A stretch of DNA of 64,000 nt, taken from assembly GCA_027622655.1 (NCBI GenBank), contig JAQBYI010000004.1, positions 17,043 to 81,042 of the forward strand, in the 5' to 3' direction. This DNA is from Gemmatimonadota bacterium. Its GTDB lineage: Bacteria; Gemmatimonadota; Gemmatimonadetes; Gemmatimonadales; Gemmatimonadaceae. A program made the position numbers and the translations under genes. Shown piece after piece: positions 26,651-35,586 of the stretch. The notes beneath the pieces were generated by a model, which was not told the origin of the DNA, searched no databases, and was given only the letters and a program-made list of their open reading frames with translations. Position 1 is the stretch's first letter. Each line of letters begins with the position of its first letter.

Positions 26651-29600
26651 CTACGGAATCGCCCCCGCCGCCCCGGCACGACGCGGATCGGCACCGGCGG
26701 TCACCTTCTTGCCGTCAATCGAAACAGCCGCCCCGTAGCCCTCGCGGAGTTCACCCATGAGTGAGACGAACGTGAAGTCGTAGCCCATCTCACGCATCCG
26801 TTTCAGCACGTCGGGCGAGAAACCGTCCTCGATCTGCACCATCACGGGCCCCGGTGTTGCGCCGCGGCCTCCCCGACCGACCGCGCCGCGACCTCCTGCG
26901 CCGCGACCTCCGCGTCCACTTCCAGCGTTACCCGCTCTGCCAGTTGGGAGAGGTGGTGGTTCCGTTGGTACGAATGCGCCACCGCCGCCACCGCCGCCGC
27001 CGGGAAGGAAGCGCGGAAGTTCGAGCGCCTGTTGCGGCGAGAGCCCGTAGTCCATCAGGCCGAGCAGAATCTGGTACACGCCGGACGTGATCCAGGCGTT
27101 GCCGGCAGCGCCAACCGCGAAAACGGGCTTGCCGGCGCGCATGACGACAGTCGGCGAGATCGTGCTGCCGTGACGCGCAAACGGCAGTCGCGATCCGTAC
27201 GAGGTCGGATTCGTTCCGTACGACGTGAGTTTGTCGTTGGAAATGAATCCAAGCCCCGGCGATACGTAGAACGTTCCGCCCCAAGTGCCCAAAGTCTGTG
27301 TCACCGAGACGGCGTTGCCCTCATTGTCAGCAACGACGAACGCCGTGGTTCCGCTGGCGTGGCAGTACGTGACTTCGGCGGCGTGCTCAGCACCGCAGCC
27401 GCGTTCTTCCATCGCGTCCGCGATTTGCTCGAAGTGCGGCTGCACGCTCGACCCAAGAGCGTCATCCGCCGGCTTGCTGCATCCGAGCGAATCGGCAGGC
27501 AGTTCCGCCGTGCGGACTGCGCGATCGGGCGAGAAGCAGCTCCAGCGGATTCGCGCCGTGTCCTTGCTCGTCTGCGGCACGATGTTGACTGGCCAAAACG
27601 CTGGATCAGCAACTTGTCCGCGCCGCACAAGCGACCACGACGCCAGCGTAGCGTGCAAGGTGGCTGCGTTTTCGGTGTAGATCTTCTGCGAGCCGGCCAG
27701 TTCGAGGAGATTGAACTTGCCGACGAGATCGGCGCCGCCGGAAACGGGCGGCGCGCTCGAATAGAGCGTGAAGCCACGGTACGTTCCGCTTACCGGTTCA
27801 CGATCGACCGCGAAATAGCGATTGAGGTCGCTCACCTTCATCGCGTTGCCCTTTGCGTGCAGATCGTTGGCATACCGTTCGGCGACAACGCCGCGATAAA
27901 ATCCATCCGCGCCACGCTCGGCGACCTGCTCGAGCGTCCACGCGAGGTCGGGGTTCTTCACAGTATCGCCGGCGACAACGGGATTGCCGTTTCGGAAGAA
28001 CAGCTTCGTGCTACTCTCGTACTTGGCGAAGTGTTCGCGTTCGGTCTGGAGAGTGGTAGCGAGTCCGTCGCTTACTTCGTAGCCGTCGCGAGCCGCGCGA
28101 ATTGCCGGCGCGACGATGTCCTTCCACGACACTTTGCCTGATCCGTACTGTTTGAACGCGCTGTACATCCCCGCGATCGTACCCGGCACATTGGTGAGTA
28201 CCGGGCCATCGCTCGGGTAGCTTCCGTCGACGAGAAGCGACGTGTTGTCGAGTCCGGCGTCTTCAGGCACGCGCGTCATGAACTCGATGAGCTTCGGCGT
28301 TCCAACCTTCGCGAGTGCAATGACCATCTGGCCGTAGCCGCCCGGGCCGCTCGCGTCGGGCTCAACCACGCCGAGCGCGAAACTCACCGCTGCGGCCGCA
28401 TCAACGACATTTCCGCCCGCGGCCAGAATCTCCAGGCCGGCGGCGGTCGCAACCGGGTGCGCACTGGAAACTGCCGCGCGACCCGTGGCCGGTTGGCGCA
28501 GCAACGGCCGTTCCCGATTCATCCGGAACATCACTCGCTGGAGTTCTTCGTCGTCCTTCGCCGTGGCCGCCTGCGCGCGGTACTTCTCGCGCAATGCTGT
28601 CCACTGCTTGAGCCGGTCCGACGCGTCTGCGCCGGAGTAGTAGAGCTTCGCCGACCGCTCCCACACCTGTTCGAACACGGCGGTGTTCCGACCCGCTGCG
28701 GGGCGCGAGGCATCGATCGCCGTTTCACGAAGGCCAACATCGGGCGCCGTCGGTGCGGTCACGAGCATCAGCGGGAAGCGCTTGCCGAATGGTTCGCGCA
28801 CGGCGCGGTCGCCGAGGCGGGCCGGGTCTCCGTTGTATCCGGGCTGGCTGTCGTCCACTTCGACGATGGCGAGCGTCTGTCCGTCCGGCGACCAGGCGAT
28901 CTCGCCGCGCTGTGCGGTCGCGTAGTTCGTGTACATCGCATTGGCAGCCACGACGAACGTGCCCGCGCGTTCGCCATTTCCGGCGCTCGCGGAAAAGGCG
29001 ATCCGCGATCCGTCTGGCGCCCACGCGAGCGACTCGGGCATCCGCGCTGCGACGGCCACGCCGTCACGCTCGCTTGCAATGTTGCGAATCAGCAGACGGC
29101 GGCCGGTCTCGAAGACCTGGATGTAGGCGATACTCGATCCGTCGGGCGAGTATTCCGGCGCGAGTTCGGACTCTTCCCGGTTCGTCAGCCGACGCTCGCT
29201 GCCGCTTGCGTCGCGAATCCAGATGCGCGCCGAGCCACCGAATCCTCGCACGAAGGCAACGCTCCCGTTCGGTTCCACGGATGGCGCGCTGTCGTCGAAT
29301 CGCGACACCGTGATCCGTTGCGGGTGATCGTTCAGGCCGTCTGCGCTGATCGCCATCCGCCAGATGGAGAACGAGCCGCCCTCGTTGGACGAGTAATAGA
29401 TGTGCGAACCGTCCCGCGACCATTCAGGGTCGCGGTCCCACGCGGCTCCGCTCGTGATCTGAACCCACTTTTTGCTCGCCGCCTGCTGAACGAAGAGGTC
29501 GCCGTCAATCGACACGGCCAGCCGACCGTCCGGTGCATAGGCTGGCGCGCGTGCGCCACGAAGTGGTTCGGCGGCCTGTTGTTGGGCCGGCGGGGCGGCG

Positions 29601-29671
29601 TGCAACAGCACTGCAGCGATTAGAGCGAAGGACACGTGAGCAACTCCGGCGAATGGCAATTGTTCAAACAT
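26651..29671 (-). CDS. TolB-type propeller fused to gamma-glutamyltransferase
   Basis: A signal peptide (VSFALIAAVLLHAAPPAQ) is followed by WD40-like/TolB propeller repeats up to about residue 330 (PAYAPDGRLAVS, PEWSRDGSHIYYSS, PEYSPDGSSIAYIQ, LAWAPDGSRIAFS). A gamma-glutamyltransferase domain comes next: AVSSAHPVATAAGLEILAAGG, SGPGGYGQM, TNVPGTIAGM and the autocleavage site with nucleophile Thr in ASGTTAFVVAD. A Gly/Arg-rich loop (GGGGGGGG, GRGGRG) precedes the last strand. Ordinary GGT is about 550-600 residues, so the propeller doubles the size. It should act outside the cytoplasm on gamma-glutamyl peptides. ATG 29671 was preferred to an upstream start. Confidence 0.85.
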   Translation of the reverse strand: MFEQLPFAGVAHVSFALIAAVLLHAAPPAQQQAAEPLRGARAPAYAPDGRLAVSIDGDLFVQQAASKKWVQITSGAAWDRDPEWSRDGSHIYYSSNEGGSFSIWRMAISADGLNDHPQRITVSRFDDSAPSVEPNGSVAFVRGFGGSARIWIRDASGSERRLTNREESELAPEYSPDGSSIAYIQVFETGRRLLIRNIASERDGVAVAARMPESLAWAPDGSRIAFSASAGNGERAGTFVVAANAMYTNYATAQRGEIAWSPDGQTLAIVEVDDSQPGYNGDPARLGDRAVREPFGKRFPLMLVTAPTAPDVGLRETAIDASRPAAGRNTAVFEQVWERSAKLYYSGADASDRLKQWTALREKYRAQAATAKDDEELQRVMFRMNRERPLLRQPATGRAAVSSAHPVATAAGLEILAAGGNVVDAAAAVSFALGVVEPDASGPGGYGQMVIALAKVGTPKLIEFMTRVPEDAGLDNTSLLVDGSYPSDGPVLTNVPGTIAGMYSAFKQYGSGKVSWKDIVAPAIRAARDGYEVSDGLATTLQTEREHFAKYESSTKLFFRNGNPVVAGDTVKNPDLAWTLEQVAERGADGFYRGVVAERYANDLHAKGNAMKVSDLNRYFAVDREPVSGTYRGFTLYSSAPPVSGGADLVGKFNLLELAGSQKIYTENAATLHATLASWSLVRRGQVADPAFWPVNIVPQTSKDTARIRWSCFSPDRAVRTAELPADSLGCSKPADDALGSSVQPHFEQIADAMEERGCGAEHAAEVTYCHASGTTAFVVADNEGNAVSVTQTLGTWGGTFYVSPGLGFISNDKLTSYGTNPTSYGSRLPFARHGSTISPTVVMRAGKPVFAVGAAGNAWITSGVYQILLGLMDYGLSPQQALELPRFLPGGGGGGGGAFVPTEPPPLPTGRAGNAGSGRGGRGAGGRGAVGRGGRGATPGPVMVQIEDGFSPDVLKRMREMGYDFTFVSLMGELREGYGAAVSIDGKKVTAGADPRRAGAAGAIP

Positions 29672-29784
29672 ATCCCGGCACCACGGCTGGGCGCACGAGT
29701 CGGCGAGGGCGCCGCGCCACAGGTATCGCAGTGAGCGCTGCTTCCACTGGCGGCGCACTTGCCTGCCGATGCATCATCAGGCCT

Positions 29785-30345
29785 ATGACGTGGATCAAGA
29801 CGATCGACCCAATGACCGAAGGGCCCGTTCGCGAGGCAACGCTCGCACAGGCCAAGCTTTACCCGCGCGAGTACGCCACGACGACCAATCCGTCACTCCG
29901 CCCTGAGGAGAAGATCGGGGCGAGCCATTCGCTAATTCCCGACGTGATGCGTCACGCGTTCTCGACGTTCGGCGCAGCGATGTCGCCGGATCTTCCGCTC
30001 GAGCGCCGCCATCACGAGATGATTGCGACGGTGGTCTCGGTGATCAATCGGTGTCGGTATTGAATTGACGCTCACGCAGAGTTTCTGCGTCGCGTGACGA
30101 ATGATGAAGCTCTGGTCTCAGCGCTGCTCGAGGACTGGCAGACCGCGCCGGTGGACGCCAAAGAGATGGCGATGCTGGAATACGCGGTGATGATCACCGA
30201 GGATGCCGAGCAGATCGGTCCGGAAACACTCGACGGGCTTCGCGCACACGGCTACGACGACACGGCAATCCTGCAGATGGCCGCCATCGCTTCGTGGTTC
30301 AACTACATCAATCGAATGGCGGATGCTCTTGGAGTAGGGCGGTAG
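29785..30345 (+). CDS. AhpD-like peroxidase-related protein, candidate selenoprotein (UGA at codon 93)
   Basis: Reading through one TGA (30061-30063) gives a continuous 186-residue protein of the AhpD/carboxymuconolactone-decarboxylase fold, peroxidase-related branch. The family's redox centre CxxC-x3-H appears here as C90-R-Y-UGA93-I-D-A-H97. Sequence before (LERRHHEMIATVVSVINRC) and after (AHAEFLRR, then LLEDWQTAP, LEYAVMITED, FNYINRMADALGV) both fit the family in the same frame with no indel. A hairpin 3' of the UGA fits a bacterial SECIS. Sec at the second redox position has been reported for AhpD-like proteins. A plain nonsense mutation is the alternative. It is divergent from the propeller-GGT gene, with 113 bp between them. 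Confidence 0.82.
30074..30090 (+). promoter_or_regulatory. SECIS-like hairpin after the UGA codon
   Basis: ACGCAGA-GTT-TCTGCGT forms a perfect 7-bp stem with a loop starting G-U, and the loop G lies 17 nt after the UGA. Bacterial SECIS elements sit directly downstream of the UGA within the reading frame and require a G in the first loop positions at about 16-37 nt. Confidence 0.7.
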
Positions 30346-30351
30346 TTGGAT

Positions 30352-30417
30352 GTGAGGAGGGCGAGTGAGGAGTGAGGAGGAAGTGAGGAGTAAGGAGTAG
30401 GGGGGTGGGGTGGGGGG
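30352..30417 (+). repeat. Purine-rich GTGAGGAG repeats and G-run block
   Basis: GTGAGGAG occurs four times (30352, 30365, 30372, 30383), followed by three long G tracts at 30400-30417 (six, four and six G separated by single T). The block lies between convergent genes at 30345 and 30530. It could form a G-quadruplex or triplex; the rest of the 184-bp gap shows nothing else. Confidence 0.6.
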
Positions 30418-30529
30418 CAGTCGGAGTCGTCCCGTGCGCGGATGCGATCTGCGCGGATTCGGATCATTCGCGAAATCCGATCACCCATAGAGCCGAGACG
30501 CCGGCGGATCGCACGGCGCCCCGCCGGAC

Positions 30530-32143
30530 TCAGCGCACTACCTCGATGCGAGAAATCACGTCGCCCTCGAAGATCCCGTCCACGACGTCGATTCCGTCAC
30601 TGATCTCCGCAAAAACCGTATAGTCGCGATTGAGCCGCAGGTTGTCGCGCACGTTCACGAACCACTGTGCGTCGCCCGTGTCGTGTTCGCCCGTGCTGAG
30701 TCCCACCGTGCCGCGCGCGTGAGGAACCGTGCCGAGTTCGTCGCGAAAGAAACGGGGATGCCCGCGAAACTCATTGGCTCCCGGCGCTCCGCCCTGGATC
30801 ACGAAGTCCGCTTCCACGCGGTGCCACTGATTGCCGTCGTACCAACCCGAGCGGGCGAGCGCGAGTACGCGCGCGGCCATCACCGGGGCCACGTCACCGC
30901 GGAGGCGCACGGTGAACGAACCGCCGCCGCTCGAATCGGCCATCACCACACGGAGCCGCACCTCGGCGCCAAGTGCGAGCCGCGCGGCATTCGGTGGCAG
31001 CTCGATCGGTATTGGCACGCAGGTGTGAGTTGCGTTCGCGACGCCGATCGAGATTCCGATTGCCGAGTACGCCTCCGCGATTCGGCAGTCGTAGTCGGTT
31101 GCGAGCGGGGCGATGCGCGGCCAGTCGGCCTGCTTTGCGAATTCCGCGACCCTCGTGGCAACGGCGGCCCGAATGCGTCGCGATGTTTCGCTGGAGTCGC
31201 GCTGCAACCGCATCGCCGCGGCGATACTTGCCGTGAGAACGTCAGTACCGCGCGGTGACTCCTTCAAAGCCGTCGCGGCAGCGCGAACAACTTGCCCTCC
31301 ACGCGCCGACATCGCCGCGATGAACACGTCGTCCGCCGAGTGACCCGCAACTCGGGCCAGTCCGCCGATCGCGGTTTCCCTGACGTTGTCGTCTCCGTCC
31401 GCGGCCAGCCGGCGCAACACCGTCGTGTCGTTCAACGTGGCCGCCGCGCGCGCGGCGTAGATGCGCACCTCTGGAATCCTGCTCGCCGTGAATCGAGGGA
31501 GCGCTGTCCGTGCGTCGGCCGGAGCGATCCGGGTCAACGCAGTGAGTCCGTGCGCTGCGCCATGCCACGAGACGCCACCACTCGTTCTCGCGCTGGTCGT
31601 TGGTACGACGCGAACCCACTCGCGAAGAATCCCGGCGATCGCGTTGTCGTTGGCGCACGCTGAGGTCACAAGATCGGCGCCGCGCAGGCGCACCTGCCAC
31701 GCGTCGTCGTTCAACGCGCCGAGCAGTATGGCGCAGTCGGAGTTGGTACGTCCGAGCGCGCGATAGCGGAGTCGCCACGCCGGCTCTTCACCGAACGTCG
31801 GTGGGGCAGGGAGCGCGGGGAGCGAATCACGCAGCGCAAAAAGCGGATCGCGGGATCGGCCCATTCCGCGCTGGGCGATGACGCGGATTCGAGCGTCGCT
31901 ATGGCGCAGCCCATCTACGTACGTGGCAAGCGTGGTGTCTCGATGGTCCTCGGCGAGCAGCAGCCGTTCAACGAGTTGCGCGTCGGCGCGCGAAAGCGCG
32001 GCACCCTGCGCACTGAGCGGCGCAGCGGTCGCAGCGGTCGCAGCGGTCGCAGCGGTCGCAGCGGTCGCAGCGGTCGCAGCGGTCGCAGCGGTCGCAACCG
32101 CGATGGCGAGTCCGACGGCAATCGTATGTACGTGCACAGTCAT
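30530..32143 (-). CDS. Secreted HEAT-repeat/cyclophilin-type peptidyl-prolyl isomerase
   Basis: The N-terminal signal peptide has an unusual ATA repeat as hydrophobic core. A helical HEAT-like region covers about residues 60-370 (RYRALGRTNSDCAILLGAL, WQVRLRGADLV, EVRIYAARAAA, NVRETAIGGLARVAG). The last 160 residues are a cyclophilin domain: NQWHRVEADFVIQGGAPG, FRDELGTVPHARGTVGLS, DAQWFVNVRDNLRLNRDYTVFAEI and a closing VVDGI. It probably folds or holds envelope proteins. ATG 32143 overlaps the stop of the Lrp gene by 4 bp, so it follows that regulator in one transcript. Confidence 0.85.
   Translation of the reverse strand: MTVHVHTIAVGLAIAVATAATAATAATAATAATAATAATAAPLSAQGAALSRADAQLVERLLLAEDHRDTTLATYVDGLRHSDARIRVIAQRGMGRSRDPLFALRDSLPALPAPPTFGEEPAWRLRYRALGRTNSDCAILLGALNDDAWQVRLRGADLVTSACANDNAIAGILREWVRVVPTTSARTSGGVSWHGAAHGLTALTRIAPADARTALPRFTASRIPEVRIYAARAAATLNDTTVLRRLAADGDDNVRETAIGGLARVAGHSADDVFIAAMSARGGQVVRAAATALKESPRGTDVLTASIAAAMRLQRDSSETSRRIRAAVATRVAEFAKQADWPRIAPLATDYDCRIAEAYSAIGISIGVANATHTCVPIPIELPPNAARLALGAEVRLRVVMADSSGGGSFTVRLRGDVAPVMAARVLALARSGWYDGNQWHRVEADFVIQGGAPGANEFRGHPRFFRDELGTVPHARGTVGLSTGEHDTGDAQWFVNVRDNLRLNRDYTVFAEISDGIDVVDGIFEGDVISRIEVVR
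32022..32093. repeat. Eight tandem 9-bp units in a signal peptide
   Basis: GCAGCGGTC is repeated eight times without interruption (a worn unit follows at 32094). On the coding (minus) strand it encodes Ala-Thr-Ala units forming the hydrophobic core of the isomerase signal peptide. Copy-number change keeps the frame. Confidence 0.9.
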
Positions 32144-32592
32144 CCCCTCACGTGTTCGAAGATCAGCCACGTTTCGATGTGCCCCACTTCCGGGCGGGCA
32201 ATGAAGTGATCGAGCGCCAGGTCGCGGAGATGATCTGTGTCGCGCGCCATCACGTGGACGAGAAAATCGTTCTCACCTGCGAGGTGATGTACCGCCTTCA
32301 CCTCACCGAGCGCCAGTACGCCGGCGCGAAAAGCGTCGTACTGCTCGCGTGAGTGCCGCTGCAGTCGCACGGCAATCATCGCTTCAAGTGTGAACCCCAA
32401 CGCGGCCGGATTGATCTCGGCGTGGAAGCCGCGAATCGCGCCCGATTCCGTGAGTTTGCGCACGCGTTCATGGCAGCTCGACGGCGCGAGCCCGACCGTC
32501 GCGGCGAGCTCCTTGTTGCTCAGCCGACCATTGTTCTGCAGAGCGGACAGAATCTTATGATCTGTTCGGTCAATGTCCTGAAATGGCACCAC
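32140..32592 (-). CDS. Lrp/AsnC-family transcriptional regulator
   Basis: The 150-residue protein has an N-terminal HTH (IDRTDHKILSALQNNGRLSNKELA, then LAPSSCHERVRKLTESGAI) and a C-terminal RAM ligand domain (AMIAVRLQRHSREQYDAF, VKAVHHLAGENDFLVHVMARD). Lrp proteins bind an amino acid and control amino-acid metabolism. It is divergent from a trans-sulfuration enzyme gene, so sulfur amino acids or 2-oxobutyrate metabolism are likely targets. Two adjacent GTG codons can start it; the second (32589) has better spacing to GGAG. Confidence 0.92.
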   Translation of the reverse strand: MVPFQDIDRTDHKILSALQNNGRLSNKELAATVGLAPSSCHERVRKLTESGAIRGFHAEINPAALGFTLEAMIAVRLQRHSREQYDAFRAGVLALGEVKAVHHLAGENDFLVHVMARDTDHLRDLALDHFIARPEVGHIETWLIFEHVRG

Positions 32593-32605
32593 GTCTCCGA
32601 AGAAG

Positions 32606-32632
32606 ATTCGTTGGAAATGTCAATGAACGAAT
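32606..32632. promoter_or_regulatory. Inverted repeat in the Lrp/trans-sulfuration intergenic region
   Basis: ATTCGTT (32606-32612) and AACGAAT (32626-32632) are perfect inverted arms 13 bp apart, next to AT-rich ATAATATATT (32631-32640). It lies between two divergent starts and is a good candidate for the Lrp operator with overlapping promoters. Confidence 0.5.
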
Positions 32633-32671
32633 AATATATTGCAAGTAGGCTCATATCCTGCGAGGTGTTCG

Positions 32672-33868
32672 GTGATCAACAGAGTGGACACAGCCGCGGT
32701 GCATGCTGCGCGAAACGATTTCCGGGTCCTCGGCGTGCACGCCCCGCCGCTCGATCTCTCGACCACATATCCAATAGAAGATCTGTCCGACGCGACCGCT
32801 GATCTCGACGCGATGCTCGGCGGCGATCGACCGCGAAGCGAGAAGATCTATGCGCGGCTCGACAACCCAACGGTGAGTCGGTTCGAGCGCGCGTTCGCCG
32901 AACTCGAGCACGCGGACGATTCTGTCGCGTTCGGTTCCGGAATGGCCGCCATCACCGCAGTGTTGCTCGCCGCCAAGCAGCGCGGGAATCACGTCGTTGC
33001 CGTGCGGCCCATTTACGGAAGCACCGATCATCTACTCACCTGCGGACTGCTCGGCATGGACGTCACGTGGGCCACGCCCGAAACCGTCGGCGAATCGCTG
33101 CGCAAAGACACGTCGCTCGTGATGATTGAGACGCCGGGAAATCCGACGCTCGCGCTGGTGGACATTGCCGACGTCGTGCGTCAGGCGGGCAAGGTTCCCG
33201 TTGTCGTTGATTCGACGTTCGCCACGCCGATTCTTCAGAACCCGATCGCGCTCGGCGCGACGATGGCACTGCACAGTGCCACCAAGTACATCGGCGGGCA
33301 CGGCGATGTGATTGCCGGCGTTGTTGCCACGAATAACGAGTGGGCGAAGCAACTCCGTATCGTGCGGTTGCTCACCGGCGCACTTCTTCACCCCATGGCC
33401 GCCTACCTGCTTCATCGCGGTCTGCAGACGCTGCCGATTCGCGTGCGCGCGGCTCAGGCGTCGGCGATGGTGCTCGCCGAGCGACTCACGAATCATGATG
33501 CGGTGGAGGACGTGCGCTATCCCGGCCTCCCCGGCTGTGATCCTCACAACATCGTTGGCACGCAGATGGCGGGGCCCGGCGCGATGATCGCGTTTACGGT
33601 GCACGGCGGACACGACGCGGCGGCGGTGATGCGCGCCGTGAACCTGGCGACGCCCGCGGTCTCACTCGGCTCGTGCGACACGCTCATTCAGCATCCGGCG
33701 GGGCTGACGCATCGTGTCGTCGAGGCCGATGCGTTGGCGGAGCAGGGAATAAAGCCAGGCATGCTGCGGCTGTCGGTCGGGCTGGAGCACGTCGAGGACC
33801 TCTGGAAGGATCTCGATGGGGCGCTAAAGGCGGCGGTCGGCGCGGAGGAGCTGGTAGGAGCGCGGTAG
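32672..33868 (+). CDS. PLP-dependent trans-sulfuration enzyme (cystathionine gamma-synthase/lyase family)
   Basis: The Cys/Met metabolism PLP family is clear: SEKIYARLDNPTVSRFERAFAELE, FGSGMAAITAVLLA, VRPIYGSTDHLL, VVDSTFATPILQNPIALGA and the PLP lysine in HSATKYIGGHGDVIAG. Members split or form cystathionine or cleave methionine; these cannot be separated reliably by eye. The GTG at 32672 has GAGG six bases upstream, giving 398 residues as usual. The divergent Lrp gene probably regulates it. Confidence 0.9.
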   Translation: MINRVDTAAVHAARNDFRVLGVHAPPLDLSTTYPIEDLSDATADLDAMLGGDRPRSEKIYARLDNPTVSRFERAFAELEHADDSVAFGSGMAAITAVLLAAKQRGNHVVAVRPIYGSTDHLLTCGLLGMDVTWATPETVGESLRKDTSLVMIETPGNPTLALVDIADVVRQAGKVPVVVDSTFATPILQNPIALGATMALHSATKYIGGHGDVIAGVVATNNEWAKQLRIVRLLTGALLHPMAAYLLHRGLQTLPIRVRAAQASAMVLAERLTNHDAVEDVRYPGLPGCDPHNIVGTQMAGPGAMIAFTVHGGHDAAAVMRAVNLATPAVSLGSCDTLIQHPAGLTHRVVEADALAEQGIKPGMLRLSVGLEHVEDLWKDLDGALKAAVGAEELVGAR

Positions 33869-33916
33869 GCGACGCTGGAGTTACGTTCGAGCTTCACCCC
33901 GGAGGGAGTCTTAACC

Positions 33917-35494
33917 GTGCGCAGGCTAATTGTCGCCATCGCCATCGCTGCGTTCTCAGTGGCCGGAACGGCCCACGCCCAGCAGTATGACGTCGTCCTC
34001 GCCAACGCCACGATTGTCGATGGCAGCGGAGCCGCTCGCTACACAGGTTCGATCGGCATCACGGGCAATCGCATCACACGCGTGGCGCGCGATCAGATTC
34101 CCGCCGCGCAGGCCAAGCGGGTCATAGACGTCAAAGGCCACGTGGTCGCGCCCGGGTTCATCGACATGCATGCGCATCTCGAACCTCTTCTCGACATGCC
34201 GGACGCCGAGAGTTCCGCGCGCCAGGGCATCACGCTTTCGCTCGGTGGCCCCGACGGTGGCGGACCGTGGCCGTTCGGCGCGTATCTCGATTCGGCCAGC
34301 CGCTCGGGACTTGGCATCAACGTCGCCTTTTTGGTTGGGCACAACACGATTCGGCGCACCGTGATGGGAACCGCGAATCGCGCGCCTACGACGGCAGAAC
34401 TCACGAGAATGAAGGCGATGGTCGCGCAGGGAATGCGCGAAGGTGCGTTTGGAATAAGCACGGGGCTTCGCTACGTGCCGGGTTTCTACGCGAGGCTCGA
34501 CGAGGTTGTCGAGCTGTCGAAGGTCGCAGCGGCGTCGGGTGGCATCTACACATCACATCTCCGCGAAGAAGGGCTTGGCTTGATCGAAGGCGTAGCCGAA
34601 GCGCTGGAGATCGGACGGCAGGCGAAGATCCCGATCGTGCTCACGCATCACAAGGCGGTCGGCCAGCAGATGTGGGGCAAGAGCGTCGTCACGCTCCATA
34701 TGGTTGACTCGGCGCGGGCCGCGGGCACCGACGTGATGATCGATCAGTACCCGTACACGGCGAGCTCAACCGGCTTCGGCGTACTGATGCCGAACTGGGC
34801 GATGGCCGGCGGCGTCCCCGAACTCAGGAAGCGGCTCGACGACCCCGAACTTCGCAATGCGATCGAGAAGGGAATCCTCGACCTGCTGCTAAACGACCGT
34901 GGCGGTGGCGACCTCAGGCGCGTGCAGTTCGCCAGCGTGTCGTGGGATCCGTCGCTCAACGGCAAGACGCTCTACGACTGGGCGGTGAAGCGCGGACTTC
35001 CGCCTACTCCCGAAGGCGCCGTGTCGCTCGTCATAGAAGGTGTACTCAACGGCGCGCCCTCGATGGTCTTTCACGTGATGGACGAAGCCGACGTGCGCCG
35101 AATCATGGCGCATCCAATGACGATGATCGGAAGCGACGGGCGACTCTCCGAACCCGGGCCAAACGTCCCACACCCACGCAACTACGGCACGTTCCCGCGC
35201 GTGCTTGGCGAATACGTGCGCGTGCAGAAAGTGCTCACTCTCGAGAACGCCGTGCAGAAGATGACCGGCAATCCGGCGAAGCGGCTCGGACTCAGCGACC
35301 GCGGTTGCCTGCGAGAAGGGTGCGTCGCCGACATCACCGTGTTCGACCCCGCGACGGTTTCGGACAAAGGGACGTTCACCGAGCCGCACCAATACCCGGT
35401 GGGAATCGAGTGGGTGTTCGTGGCGGGGCAGGCGGTAGTCGCGGACGGGAAGATGACTGCGCTGCGGGCGGGCCAGGTTCTGCGCCGCAAGTAA
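33917..35494 (+). CDS. Secreted N-acyl-D-amino-acid deacylase-like amidohydrolase
   Basis: A signal peptide (RLIVAIAIAAFSVAGTAHAQ) precedes a D-aminoacylase/dihydroorotase-type amidohydrolase: VLANATIVDGSG, the metal motif FIDMHAHLEP, GAFGISTGLRYVPGFYA, YTSHLREEG, LTHHKAVGQ and the metal Asp in MTMIGSDGRLSEP, then HPRNYGTFPRVLGEYV. Those blocks are typical of N-acyl-D-amino-acid deacylases, which release D-amino acids from acylated forms. It starts with GTG behind GGAGGG. Confidence 0.88.
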   Translation: MRRLIVAIAIAAFSVAGTAHAQQYDVVLANATIVDGSGAARYTGSIGITGNRITRVARDQIPAAQAKRVIDVKGHVVAPGFIDMHAHLEPLLDMPDAESSARQGITLSLGGPDGGGPWPFGAYLDSASRSGLGINVAFLVGHNTIRRTVMGTANRAPTTAELTRMKAMVAQGMREGAFGISTGLRYVPGFYARLDEVVELSKVAAASGGIYTSHLREEGLGLIEGVAEALEIGRQAKIPIVLTHHKAVGQQMWGKSVVTLHMVDSARAAGTDVMIDQYPYTASSTGFGVLMPNWAMAGGVPELRKRLDDPELRNAIEKGILDLLLNDRGGGDLRRVQFASVSWDPSLNGKTLYDWAVKRGLPPTPEGAVSLVIEGVLNGAPSMVFHVMDEADVRRIMAHPMTMIGSDGRLSEPGPNVPHPRNYGTFPRVLGEYVRVQKVLTLENAVQKMTGNPAKRLGLSDRGCLREGCVADITVFDPATVSDKGTFTEPHQYPVGIEWVFVAGQAVVADGKMTALRAGQVLRRK

Positions 35495-35502
35495 CGACAA
35501 CA

Positions 35503-35586
35503 GCGAGTGGACGGCTTACGGTTGACGGCTGCAGGTCGTGCGCACAACCGACAACCGACAACCGTGAGCCGTAAACCGTCTACCGT
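35503..35586. repeat. Intergenic palindromic repeat, copy 2 (complete hairpin)
   Basis: The left arm is identical to copy 1 for 27 bp (35503-35529). The right arm (from about 35537, ACCGACAACCG onward to CCGTAAACCGTC) is its approximate reverse complement, so the whole element folds back on itself. It spans the gap between two convergent genes and includes the stop codon of the one at 35580, and may serve as a terminator. Confidence 0.8.
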
